Source: an uncultured Oscillospiraceae bacterium (GTDB taxonomy: Bacteria > Bacillota > Clostridia > Oscillospirales > Acutalibacteraceae). Taken from it: a stretch of DNA of 24,978 nt. The notes beneath the pieces are model-generated. The model was given only the letters and a program-made list of their open reading frames with translations, was not told where the DNA came from and searched no databases. Below are positions 1 to 7,659 of the stretch, in pieces. The position numbers and the translations under genes are program-made. Every line of letters starts with the position of its first letter. The stretch's first letter is position 1. Location: positions 1-24,978 of the forward strand of contig USCI01000035.1 in NCBI GenBank assembly GCA_900553255.1, read 5' to 3'.

Positions 1-63
1 GTCCTGGTGCGGCCAGAAAACTTTTTGTGCACTATTTTTTGCGAAACGACTTTTTGACAGTCT

Positions 64-101
64 GAGGCCGCGTCCGTTTCAAACGGGCGCGGCCTTGTTT
101 C
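64..101 (+). terminator. intrinsic terminator or convergent-end hairpin
   Basis: A 15-bp stem (65-79 with 81-95, one G.U pair; the real loop must open a few central pairs) is followed on the plus strand by TTGTTTCTC. The tail is T-rich only on the plus strand, so it best fits termination of a rightward gene lying left of the window. It also sits 6 bases beyond the ddl stop codon and could serve as the 3' end of the leftward operon. Confidence 0.6.
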
Positions 102-1304
102 TCACATTTTGCTGCCCTTGGCGCCTTTTGCGCCGCCGAGCGAAACCCCGGCGAGCAGATTGACATCGTAGCTGAAGGTCAGCGCCTCCCGCTGCCGCTG
201 GCGCTTAAAGGCCAGCGCGATCATCCGGTCGAGCAGCTCGGCAAACGGCACGCCGGCGGCCTCCCACAGATAAAACGCGAGCGAACCGGGAATGGTGTTG
301 ATCTCGTTGACCCACAGTTCGCCGGTCTCCTTGTCGTTGAGGAAATCAATGCGGGAAACCCCCAGACAGCCCAGCGCCCGGAAGGTGGCGACCGCCAGCT
401 CCTGCACCCGATGGGTCAGCTCCTCCGGGATGTCGGCGGGACAGCGGCGCGCGAGGCTGCTCATTCCGCCCTTGGCGCCGGATTTTGCCGATTTGCCCCC
501 GCTCATGTACTTGTCCTGATAGCTCAGGATGTCGGTTGCATTGAGCGGTTCCTCGCACACCGAGGCCTGCGCCTCCTCCGCGTCGCCGAGCACCGCACAG
601 TTGATCTCCCGCAGATGCTGCACCGCCTTTTCCACCAGCACCCGCGGCGAAAACCCGAACGCCGTATCCAGCGCGGCCTCCAGCGCGGCGCGGTCCTTCG
701 CCTTGGAGATGCCCACCGAGGAACCGAGATTCACCGGCTTGACGATCAGCGGATACCCGATCTTTTCTTCGATCTGTCGGAGCACCGCCTCACCGTTTTC
801 GGCATACTCCCTGCCGCCGACCTGAAGGGCGTCGAGCACCGGCAGCCCGGCCTGCCGCAGGGCGGCCTTCATCTGGTATTTGTCCATTCCCAGCGCACTC
901 GACGTCACATCACAGGCCGCATACGGGACGTTGAGCATTTCGAGATAGCCCATCAGCGTGCCGTCCTCGACGTTGGTGCCGTGCACCACCGGCAGCGCCA
1001 CCTGAAAGGTATCCACCAGATTGCTGCCGAACTTTTTCATCGGGAAGCGTACCAAATCCACCCCGCCGCTGCTCGGCACCAGCAGCACGCGGGTCGCCTT
1101 TGCAATACACGCCGGCAGGTCCTTGTAGCTTTCGATATCCCCCATGTGCGGGCCGGTGTAAAAGGCGTTATCCTTGCCGATATACAGCGGGATCGGGTCA
1201 TATTTTTCCCGGTCGAGCGCGCAGAACGCCTGGATGCCGGATATGACCGACACCTCATGCTCCACGCTTCGGCCGCCGAAAAGGACGGCAACCTTGGTTT
1301 TCAT
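102..1304 (-). CDS. ddl: D-alanine--D-alanine ligase
   Basis: A 400-residue ATP-grasp ligase that joins two D-alanines to make the dipeptide used by MurF in peptidoglycan synthesis; cytoplasmic. Visible family marks are GGRSVEHEVS at residues 10-19, the GTNVEDGTLMGYLE segment near 110, KPVNLGSSVGIS near 190 in the ATP-grasp fold, and EINTIPGS near 340 (metal and phosphate ligands). The SYQDKY segment keeps the tyrosine typical of D-Ala-D-Ala rather than D-lactate enzymes; that specificity call is inference. A Gly/Lys/Ser-rich omega-loop (GGKSAKSGAKGG) follows it, and the C-terminus ends in a Gly-Ala-Lys tail. The ATG start has AAAGGA about 12 bases upstream, slightly far. It is the last gene of the hydrolase-murF-ddl operon, 27 bases after murF. 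Confidence 0.95.
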   Translation of the reverse strand: MKTKVAVLFGGRSVEHEVSVISGIQAFCALDREKYDPIPLYIGKDNAFYTGPHMGDIESYKDLPACIAKATRVLLVPSSGGVDLVRFPMKKFGSNLVDTFQVALPVVHGTNVEDGTLMGYLEMLNVPYAACDVTSSALGMDKYQMKAALRQAGLPVLDALQVGGREYAENGEAVLRQIEEKIGYPLIVKPVNLGSSVGISKAKDRAALEAALDTAFGFSPRVLVEKAVQHLREINCAVLGDAEEAQASVCEEPLNATDILSYQDKYMSGGKSAKSGAKGGMSSLARRCPADIPEELTHRVQELAVATFRALGCLGVSRIDFLNDKETGELWVNEINTIPGSLAFYLWEAAGVPFAELLDRMIALAFKRQRQREALTFSYDVNLLAGVSLGGAKGAKGSKM

Positions 1305-1331
1305 ATGCAGACCATTCCTTTCTCGCGGAAA

Positions 1332-2885
1332 TCAGAAATTATCCGGCAGGTCGTTTTCGAGCAACACGGTGCGCGCGCCCTCCGCGGGAAGCCCCCGGAC
1401 AAACGCCAGCCCCTCCTGCAGCGTATCGGCGACAAACAGCCGCTCCTCGGGAAAGCCCGCAGACAGCAGCCCTTCCTTGAGCGGCGGCGCCTGCCTGAAA
1501 CCGACGAGCACCGCGTAGTCGCAGCAGTCCGCCGCATAGGCGCCCAGCTCGCGGTTGAGCACCGCCTGCCGTTCGCCGAGCTCCACCATGCCGGGGGTAA
1601 CCAGCACCCGCTGCCCCGCAAAGCCCTTGAGCACGTCGAGCGCGGCGCGAAAGCCGGCGGGATTCGCGTTGTAGGCGTCGTCGATGAACCCGCCCGGCAG
1701 CAGCTCGAGCCGGTGCTTCACCGGCTTGATCTGCCGCACCGGATACACCAGCGCCTCCAGTCCGATGCCGAGCGTATGCGCTGCGGCGATGCAGCCGGTC
1801 AGGTTCTGGATGTTGTGTGCGCCGAGCAGCCGGGTGGTAAACCGGCCGCTCTCTCCGTCCGGCAGCGTAACCGTGAAGGTCGAGCCGTTCGGCCCCACCG
1901 ATGCCTCCCCGGCAAGCACCATTGCCCCGGTTTCCGGCGCGGTGCCGTAGGAAATCACCCGGCAGGCGGTCTTGTGCTGCCGGATGTGCAGGTTGTCATA
2001 ATTCAGGAACACCGCACCGTCGGCGGGAATCGCGTCCGCGAGCTCGAATTTGGTGCGGATGATATTGTCGATGGTCTTGAAGGTTTCGAGATGCTGCTCG
2101 CCGATCGCGGTCAGTATACCGTATTTCGGCCGCACCAGTTCGCAGATTTCACGGATATCGCCGGGATTCTTCGCTCCCATCTCCACGATAAAGATCTCGT
2201 GATACGGGCGCAGCTGCTCCCGGACGGTGCGCACTACGCCCATCGTGGTGTTGTAGCTTTCCGGGGTCATCAGGACGTTGTACTTTGATGACAGCAGCGT
2301 ATACAGGAAATTTTTCGTGCTGGTCTTGCCGTAGCTGCCGGTGATGCCGATCACGGTCAGCCCGGGCATCGACCGGAGGATGCGGCGCGCATCATTCACA
2401 TAATGCCGCGCAATCCCTTTCTCCATCGGCAGGTTAAGGAGGTTGGCCACCCCCACCCAGATCCAGACCAGCGAGGCGGTCAGCACGGTGAGCACCGCAC
2501 CGGCCAGCGAAATCCCGGCAAAATACAGCCCGGTCAGCAGCGCAGCGAGCAGCACGGCCGCCGTCACCCACAGGCGTTTGACCCGCGCGGTGATCACCAG
2601 CGGTTTTTTGGCCTTTTTCGGCCGGCAGAAGAACGCCGACGCCGCCAGCACGATCATCGCCGCGCCGTACCCGATGCGCTCCGGCGGCACAAACAGCAGC
2701 GCCGCTGCCGCAACCGGCAGCAGACGGCCGATAAAGAAAAGCCGTCCCGGATTCTCACGGCACCATTTGCCGTACCGCTCCGGGCGGTAGGAATTGAGCT
2801 GCAGCATATGGGTAAAATACACCGTCTGCACGGCATAGCACGCCGCACAGGCCAGCAGAAAACAAATGTGAAGCGCCAGGTTCAA
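1332..2885 (-). CDS. murF: MurF-type Mur ligase with N-terminal membrane domain
   Basis: Probable UDP-N-acetylmuramoyl-tripeptide--D-alanyl-D-alanine ligase, 517 residues, adding D-Ala-D-Ala to the UDP-MurNAc-tripeptide. The P-loop GITGSYGKTSTK starts at residue 180. Other Mur ligase marks follow: ESYNTTMGV, EMGAKNPGDI, the FLNYDN segment and DDAYNANPAG. The first 150 or so residues are not part of the usual MurF fold: about five hydrophobic segments (near 4-26, 50-66, 72-86, 107-124, 127-147) with a basic RPKKAKK stretch between the third and fourth. This should anchor the enzyme at the membrane. The start is TTG with GGGAGGG eight bases upstream. It lies between a hydrolase gene and ddl, which makes its substrate, supporting the MurF call over other Mur ligases. 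Confidence 0.88.
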   Translation of the reverse strand: MNLALHICFLLACAACYAVQTVYFTHMLQLNSYRPERYGKWCRENPGRLFFIGRLLPVAAAALLFVPPERIGYGAAMIVLAASAFFCRPKKAKKPLVITARVKRLWVTAAVLLAALLTGLYFAGISLAGAVLTVLTASLVWIWVGVANLLNLPMEKGIARHYVNDARRILRSMPGLTVIGITGSYGKTSTKNFLYTLLSSKYNVLMTPESYNTTMGVVRTVREQLRPYHEIFIVEMGAKNPGDIREICELVRPKYGILTAIGEQHLETFKTIDNIIRTKFELADAIPADGAVFLNYDNLHIRQHKTACRVISYGTAPETGAMVLAGEASVGPNGSTFTVTLPDGESGRFTTRLLGAHNIQNLTGCIAAAHTLGIGLEALVYPVRQIKPVKHRLELLPGGFIDDAYNANPAGFRAALDVLKGFAGQRVLVTPGMVELGERQAVLNRELGAYAADCCDYAVLVGFRQAPPLKEGLLSAGFPEERLFVADTLQEGLAFVRGLPAEGARTVLLENDLPDNF

Positions 2886-2942
2886 TCCGGCCGCCCTCCC
2901 TGTATCGTCATTCCGCCGCGGCAGCCCGCCGGGCGGAGAGTG

Positions 2943-3710
2943 TTACCCCTTCAAAAACGCGTCCAGCACCCGGCTGCACTGGCCCCAGCGCTCGGCGAAG
3001 GAAAAATGCCCCGCGCCCTTGAGCACCACCAGCCCCGCATCCGGGATCAGCTTCTCCATCTTCTGCCCGTCGGCAAGCGGGGTTGCCGTATCGTTTTCCC
3101 CCCAGATCAGCAGGGTGGACGCCTGAATCTTCGGCAGATACGCCGACATATCCTCGGCCAGCGCCAGGTTCATGCACTGCTTCATCATCGGGCTCGCGCT
3201 GCGGTAGTCGGCCGAACCGGCCCGCCCGCGCAGCCGCTCCACCGCATCCGGGAACAGATGCCGCACACCGGGCAGCTGCAATATTTTTTTAGCCAGCTTG
3301 TAGGTATAGACCTTACCGTAATAGCCCGCGCCGTACCGCGGCTTGATTCCCGCCGCATCGATCAGCACCAGCTTTTTCACCCGCAGCGGGCAGTCCCCGC
3401 GGCCGAGCCATTTGAGGAGAATCCGCCCGCCGTTGGAATGGCCTATCAGCACCGCTTCGGTCAAACCGAGCGCAGCGGCAAAATCGGCGGCAAAATCGGC
3501 ATATTTCCCCGCATCCCAAGGCTCCGGCGGCTCTTCGGACCCGCCGAAGCCCGGCAGATCGGGAGCGATCACCCGGCAGTAGGCGGACAGATGGTCGATA
3601 ATCAGGCGGTACGTCTGCGCCGGCGCACCCCAGCCGTGCAGCAAAAGCACCGCCGGTCCGTCTCCCTGGTCGATATAGTGGACGTTGCGCCCGTCCATGC
3701 GGATATCCAC
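2943..3710 (-). CDS. alpha/beta hydrolase
   Basis: A 255-residue single-domain alpha/beta hydrolase. HGWG at residues 25-28 forms the oxyanion region, GHSNGG places the nucleophile at Ser92, GENDTATP near 205 gives the acid, and GAGHFSFAE near 237 gives the catalytic His. Together these make a complete triad. It has no signal peptide, so it is probably cytoplasmic; the substrate cannot be told from sequence. The GTG start (3710) is preceded by AAAGGAGG at about ten bases; an in-frame ATG four codons later is a weaker alternative. It is first in an apparent operon with murF (57-base gap) and ddl, suggesting but not proving a cell-envelope role. The upstream intergenic space holds a TATACT box (3748-3753) but no convincing -35. 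Confidence 0.88.
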   Translation of the reverse strand: MDIRMDGRNVHYIDQGDGPAVLLLHGWGAPAQTYRLIIDHLSAYCRVIAPDLPGFGGSEEPPEPWDAGKYADFAADFAAALGLTEAVLIGHSNGGRILLKWLGRGDCPLRVKKLVLIDAAGIKPRYGAGYYGKVYTYKLAKKILQLPGVRHLFPDAVERLRGRAGSADYRSASPMMKQCMNLALAEDMSAYLPKIQASTLLIWGENDTATPLADGQKMEKLIPDAGLVVLKGAGHFSFAERWGQCSRVLDAFLKG

Positions 3711-3774
3711 CCTCTGCCCGCCTCCTTTCCGAAAAACCGCTAACGCCAGTATATGGCAAATTCACGTATAGTAT

Positions 3775-3816
3775 GCGCAAACAGGAGCACGAAAGCGCAG
3801 AACGCCCTCGTGCTCC
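3775..3816 (-). terminator. intrinsic terminator of the decarboxylase/proS/cyclophilin gene set
   Basis: On the minus strand a 14-bp stem (3803-3816 with 3784-3797, two G.U pairs) with a UUCUG loop is followed by TGTTTGCGC. It lies 8 bases after the stop of the lipoprotein cyclophilin and separates that gene from the cell-wall operon. Confidence 0.75.
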
Positions 3817-3824
3817 GTGCGTGC

Positions 3825-4649
3825 TTAACCCTCGTATTCCACAATCTCGATGCTGTTGATGACCACATCCTCGACCGGCTTGTCGTTGGTGTCCACCTGC
3901 ACCGCCGCGATGGCGTCCACCACATCCATGCCGGCAAACACCTGGCCGAACACGGTGTGGCCCTTGCCGTCGGTGCGCCAGGCACCGTCGAGGTACAGGT
4001 TGCCGCCCTGCCGGGAATACAGGTCAAACACCTCGTCAGGGATCGCATCGCCGTCGACCTGCGCCACACGCGAGAGGCTGCTGGCGTAGTACTGCTTCCA
4101 GCTCTTGAAATTGTCCTTATACCGCTCATACCCCTGCTTGGCCGCCTCGACGCTGGCGGCAAACTCCTCCGGCGGCGCCTGGTTGATGAAGAACTGGCTG
4201 CCGTTGGTGTTCGGGCCCGCGTTGGCCATGGCGAGCGAATACCGCAGGTTCATCAGCTTGGCGTCGAATTCGTCCTCAAACGTGCCGCCCTCATAAATGC
4301 TTTTGCCGCCGCGGCCGGTCCCCTCCGGGTCGCCGCCCTGGATCATAAAGTCCTCGATCACCCGGTGAAAAATCACCCCGTCGTAATACCCTTCCTGGGC
4401 GTGGGTGATGAAGTTCTCCACCGCCTTGGGCGCCGCTTCCGGGAATAAGCGGATGGAGATATCCCCCATGCTGGTGTGCATGATGGCAATCGTTTCGCCC
4501 GCAGTGGGCATCTCCAGCTGGAATCCGTAATCCAGCTCCCTATAAACGGTTTTCGGCCTGGCCGAGCAGCCGCCGAGCAGCGCCGTACAGGCCAGCCCCG
4601 CCGTCAGCAGCGCCAGCGCACGCTTTCCGGTTCCTTTCCGCATCCTCAT
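3825..4649 (-). CDS. lipoprotein peptidyl-prolyl cis-trans isomerase, cyclophilin type
   Basis: A cyclophilin anchored outside the membrane, expected to speed proline isomerisation in exported proteins. A basic N-terminus, a hydrophobic stretch and the lipobox LLGGC (Cys28) make a type II signal peptide. The cyclophilin core begins at AIMHTSMGDISIRLFPE and keeps the catalytic FHRVIEDFMIQGGDP (Arg, Phe, Gln) and GPNTNGSQFFI; HTVFGQV lies near the end. About 75 residues between NQAPP and HTVFGQV are an insertion compared with a minimal cyclophilin. The start at 4649 is chosen because GGAAAGGA is six bases away; an ATG at 4655 lies directly against that ribosome-binding site. It is a close paralogue of the gene at 5295-5888. 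Confidence 0.92.
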   Translation of the reverse strand: MRMRKGTGKRALALLTAGLACTALLGGCSARPKTVYRELDYGFQLEMPTAGETIAIMHTSMGDISIRLFPEAAPKAVENFITHAQEGYYDGVIFHRVIEDFMIQGGDPEGTGRGGKSIYEGGTFEDEFDAKLMNLRYSLAMANAGPNTNGSQFFINQAPPEEFAASVEAAKQGYERYKDNFKSWKQYYASSLSRVAQVDGDAIPDEVFDLYSRQGGNLYLDGAWRTDGKGHTVFGQVFAGMDVVDAIAAVQVDTNDKPVEDVVINSIEIVEYEG

Positions 4650-4767
4650 GACCATTCCTTTCCTGCAGACATCACGTCCGGATTTTTCGGGATGTGTTCC
4701 GCTTTGCGGCGGAACCCGTCGTCAACGGCCCTGCCGATGGCAAAAGGCTGAATCCCCGGCCCGGCTT

Positions 4768-5298
4768 TTATCGTCCGGCTGTCCTCCGGCGCCGCGCAAT
4801 CGGCGGCCTGCCGGTGTCCAGCCCGAGGAAGCCGTTGAATTCGTCGATTTCCCGCGCCTGCCCGCGCAGATACGCCCGCAGCGTCTCCTCCGCAGCCAGA
4901 ATCCGCCCGGCGCGGCGCACCGCGCGCACAAAATCCCGGTCGAGCGGCACCCGCTCCCGCAGCCGTACAAGCGGGCATACCCGGTAGGCCCGGGGATCGT
5001 ACACCGCCCGGACGCGGCCGTCCGCACCGAGATACGGGAACAGCGGAAACAGCCGGCAGGCCAGCGGCCGCTCCTTCCGCGCGCAGCGGCCGCCGCACAG
5101 CAGCAGCCGCCCGGAAGGGGTATCAGCGATGGTAAAGCCGTCCGCAGCCGTTTCCCCGGGAAACAGCCGCATCCCGCTCGCCCCGCCCTGTGGGTCGCAT
5201 TCGCGGCAGCAGGCGGCATCGCAGACCGCGCCGCAGTCACGCTTGAGCGGCGTGACGCCTTCGAGGACGGCCGCCGCCCGAAGGAGCGCCCCGCTCAC
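4768..5298 (-). CDS. YkgJ-type zinc/iron cysteine-cluster protein
   Basis: A 176-residue protein with the cysteine arrangement of the YkgJ/CxxCxxCC family: Cys22, 26, 30, 31 and 34, then Cys68, 72 and 81 (RPLACRLFPLFPY) and Cys108. The family is thought to bind a metal ion or iron-sulfur cluster, but its function is not settled. The start is GTG, overlapping the stop of the upstream cyclophilin by four bases (GTGA), so the two are almost certainly translationally coupled. No membrane segment or signal peptide is seen. The Arg-rich C-terminus (ARRRRTAGR) may be ordinary high-GC drift. It sits between two paralogous cyclophilin genes. Confidence 0.8.
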   Translation of the reverse strand: MSGALLRAAAVLEGVTPLKRDCGAVCDAACCRECDPQGGASGMRLFPGETAADGFTIADTPSGRLLLCGGRCARKERPLACRLFPLFPYLGADGRVRAVYDPRAYRVCPLVRLRERVPLDRDFVRAVRRAGRILAAEETLRAYLRGQAREIDEFNGFLGLDTGRPPIARRRRTAGR

Positions 5299-5888
5299 AG
5301 CGTTTTGATTTCGATTGATTCGATCACGACGTCCGTTTTGGGCTTGTCATTACGGTCGGTATCCACCGCCGCAATCGCGTCCACCACGTCCATGCCGTCG
5401 TAAACCTGGCCGAAAACGGTGTGGCGGAAATCGAGGTGCGGCGTACCGCCCACCTGCGCATAAGCCGCGGTCACCTCAGCGGGATAGCCGCGGTCGGCGA
5501 GCTGCCCCATCTGGTGCAGCAGGCTCGGCGCGACCTCCTTGGCCTGCACGATAAAGAACTGGCTGCCGTTGGTGTTCGGGCCGGCATTGGCCATCGACAG
5601 CGCACCGCGGTAGTTGCGCAGCTCGAGATCGAACTCGTCCTCAAAGCTGTCGCCCCAGATGCTCTCGCCGCCGCGGCCGGTCCCCTTGGGGTCGCCGCCC
5701 TGGATCATGAAATCGTTGATGACGCGATGGAAAATCAGGCCGTCGTAGTAGCCGTTTTTCGCATGCGTCGTAAAATTCTCCACCGCCTTGGGGGCTTTTT
5801 CCGGGAACAGGCGGATCGCGATGTCCCCCATGCTGGTATGCATAACGGCGACGGTTTCGCCGGCCGCCGGTCTGTCAAGCTGATTCAT
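5295..5888 (-). CDS. cytoplasmic peptidyl-prolyl cis-trans isomerase, cyclophilin type
   Basis: A 197-residue cyclophilin without a signal peptide, so cytoplasmic. Core marks are AVMHTSMGDIAIRLFPE, FHRVINDFMIQGGDP, ANAGPNTNGSQFFIVQA and HTVFGQVYDGMDVVDAI. The reading frame is open further upstream (to 5987), but the ATG at 5888 is chosen because it begins just before conserved sequence and has AAAGGAAG eight or so bases upstream; the upstream codons have no family similarity. It is very similar to the lipoprotein cyclophilin encoded 650 bases downstream and lacks most of that protein's central insertion. It overlaps the YkgJ-type gene by four bases. Confidence 0.93.
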   Translation of the reverse strand: MNQLDRPAAGETVAVMHTSMGDIAIRLFPEKAPKAVENFTTHAKNGYYDGLIFHRVINDFMIQGGDPKGTGRGGESIWGDSFEDEFDLELRNYRGALSMANAGPNTNGSQFFIVQAKEVAPSLLHQMGQLADRGYPAEVTAAYAQVGGTPHLDFRHTVFGQVYDGMDVVDAIAAVDTDRNDKPKTDVVIESIEIKTL

Positions 5889-5966
5889 CCTGCCGCTTCC
5901 TTTCTGCTGTACATTCTGCCGCCCTCGCACCGGAACCGATCCGTGCGGGTGCGGCGTTCGGGAGCC

Positions 5967-5987
5967 GTGCGGCAGCGCCTGCCGCAC
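5967..5987 (-). other. stem-loop after proS
   Basis: A perfect 8-bp stem (5967-5974 with 5980-5987, loop GCGCC) begins six bases after the proS stop on the minus strand. There is no U-tract, so it is more likely an RNA-stabilising or processing hairpin inside the operon than a terminator. The rest of the 105-base gap to the cyclophilin start shows nothing else I recognise. Confidence 0.4.
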
Positions 5988-5993
5988 CCACGC

Positions 5994-7433
5994 TTAGTAT
6001 GCCTTGCCCCAGATGACCATATGCTTCGCGGGCTTGCCGCAGCATACGCAGGTGTCGGCCAGATGCTCCTGCTCGAACGGGATGCAGCGGGAGCCGACCC
6101 CGGTTTTCTCCTTGACCGCATCCTCGCACGCCTCGTCGCCGCACCACATCGCCTTGACGAAGCCGTCGCCCTGCTCGGCCAGCACGCGGATGATCTCATC
6201 CATATCCCGGCAGGCATAGGTGTGCCGTTCGCGGTTCTCGAGCGCCTTTTGGTACAGCCCGTCGTGCACCTCGCGCAGCAGCGCGGGCACCGCCGTCTCG
6301 AGCTCGTCGAGGCTGACCGTGTGTTTTTCGCGGTTGTGGCGGGTGACCAGCACGCACTGGTTGTTTTCGATGTCCTTCGGGCCGATCTCCAGCCGCACCG
6401 GCACGCCCTTCATCTCGTATTCCGCAAACTTCCAGCCGGCGGAATTTTCGGAATCGTCCACCTTCACCCGGACGATTTTGGCCAGCCGTTCCCTGAGCTC
6501 GGCAGCCTTGTCGAGCACGCCGGGCTTGTGCTGGGCAATGGGCAGGATCACCACCTGGATGGGTGCGACCGCCGGCGGCAGCACAAGGCCGTTGTCGTCG
6601 CCGTGGGTCATGATCACCGCGCCGATCAGGCGGGTGGTCACCCCCCAGGAGGTCTGGTGAGGATACTGGAGGGTGTTGTTCTTGTCGGTATACTGGATGC
6701 CGAAAGCCTTGGCGAAGCCGTCGCCGAAGTAATGGGAGGTGCCGGCCTGCAGCGCCTTGCCGTCATGCATAAGCGCCTCGATCGCATAGGTGGCCACCGC
6801 ACCGGCGAACTTGTCGCTGTCGGTCTTGCGGCCGCGCAGCACCGGCATCGCCAGCGCGTCCTCGCAGAAATCGGCATAGACGCCCAGCATCCGCTCGGTT
6901 TCCTCAATCGCCTCCTCGGCGGTAGCATGGATGGTGTGCCCCTCCTGCCAGAGGAATTCACGCGAGCGCAGAAACGGCCGGGTGGTCTTTTCCCAGCGCA
7001 CCACGCTCACCCACTGGTTGTAGAGCTTCGGCAGGTCGCGCCAGGAATGCACAATGTTGGCGTAGTGCTCACAGAACAGCGTTTCGCTGGTCGGGCGCAC
7101 GCACAGCCGCTCCTCGAGCTTTTCGCTGCCGCCGTGGGTGACCCACGCCACCTCGGGCGCGAAGCCCTCGACGTGGTCTTTCTCCTTCTGCAGCAGGCTT
7201 TCGGGGATAAACATCGGCATGCAGATATTCTCGTGGCCGAGCGCCTTGAAGCGCGCGTCGAGGATCTGCTGCATCAGCTCCCAGATCGCGTAGCCGTACG
7301 GCCGGATGACCATGCAGCCCTTGACGCTGGTGTATTCGATCAGCTCCGCCTTTTTGACAATATCGGTGTACCACTGGGCGAAGTCCTCATCCATCGAGGT
7401 GATGGCGTCCACCATTTTTTTGTTATCCGCCAT
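5994..7433 (-). CDS. proS: prolyl-tRNA synthetase, short (archaeal/eukaryote-like) type
   Basis: A 479-residue class II aminoacyl-tRNA synthetase that charges tRNA-Pro. The class II motif 2 region is visible in RWEKTTRPFLRSREFLWQEG, and motif 3 in GVTTRLIGAVIMTHGDDNG. There is no large editing insertion between motifs 2 and 3. The C-terminal domain carries cysteines (CGDEACEDAV, SRCIPFEQ, CVCCGKPAKH) suited to zinc binding and ends in Ala-Tyr, as usual for this ProS type. The ATG start has GGAAGGA at about nine bases. It follows the small decarboxylase gamma-like gene by 39 bases and probably shares the oadB promoter; no T-box leader is seen. Confidence 0.97.
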   Translation of the reverse strand: MADNKKMVDAITSMDEDFAQWYTDIVKKAELIEYTSVKGCMVIRPYGYAIWELMQQILDARFKALGHENICMPMFIPESLLQKEKDHVEGFAPEVAWVTHGGSEKLEERLCVRPTSETLFCEHYANIVHSWRDLPKLYNQWVSVVRWEKTTRPFLRSREFLWQEGHTIHATAEEAIEETERMLGVYADFCEDALAMPVLRGRKTDSDKFAGAVATYAIEALMHDGKALQAGTSHYFGDGFAKAFGIQYTDKNNTLQYPHQTSWGVTTRLIGAVIMTHGDDNGLVLPPAVAPIQVVILPIAQHKPGVLDKAAELRERLAKIVRVKVDDSENSAGWKFAEYEMKGVPVRLEIGPKDIENNQCVLVTRHNREKHTVSLDELETAVPALLREVHDGLYQKALENRERHTYACRDMDEIIRVLAEQGDGFVKAMWCGDEACEDAVKEKTGVGSRCIPFEQEHLADTCVCCGKPAKHMVIWGKAY

Positions 7434-7472
7434 AGCCGGATTCCTTCCTTTCGGACAGCATGCGCCGCCCCG

Positions 7473-7640
7473 TTATTTCTTGGCGTCGCCGCCGTCCTTG
7501 TCGTTCTTATCCTTGGCAAAGCGGTTGAGCAGCTTGACCGCCAGCATGATGACCACCATCACCACGAAGATGCCCACCATGCCCAGCAGCATCAGCAGCA
7601 GCGCATTGCCGACGTTTTGCGTACCGAATTGAATATCCAT
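7473..7640 (-). CDS. small OadG-like membrane protein (decarboxylase gamma subunit)
   Basis: A 55-residue ORF: a short N-terminus (MDIQFGTQNV), one long hydrophobic helix (residues about 12-36) and a hydrophilic Lys/Asp tail (RFAKDKNDKDGGDAKK). This topology, and its place 19 bases after a decarboxylase beta-subunit gene, match the gamma subunit of sodium-pumping decarboxylases. In known complexes that subunit anchors the cytoplasmic alpha subunit to beta. It is shorter than most OadG proteins: the proline-rich linker and metal-binding C-terminus are missing. The ATG start has AAAGGA ten bases upstream. The identification rests on context and topology, not a diagnostic motif. Confidence 0.75.
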   Translation of the reverse strand: MDIQFGTQNVGNALLLMLLGMVGIFVVMVVIMLAVKLLNRFAKDKNDKDGGDAKK

Positions 7641-7659
7641 AGCACTTTTCCTTTCTGCG

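Noticed and set aside
411..3743. Long plus-strand open frames opposite ddl, murF and the hydrolase
   Set aside because: Mirror frames of high-GC genes; composition is His/Arg/Gln-rich and no domains are visible.
4696..4715. 7-bp hairpin between the YkgJ-type and lipoprotein cyclophilin genes as a terminator
   Set aside because: On the minus strand it is followed by ACATCCCG, not by a U-tract; the genes may be co-transcribed.
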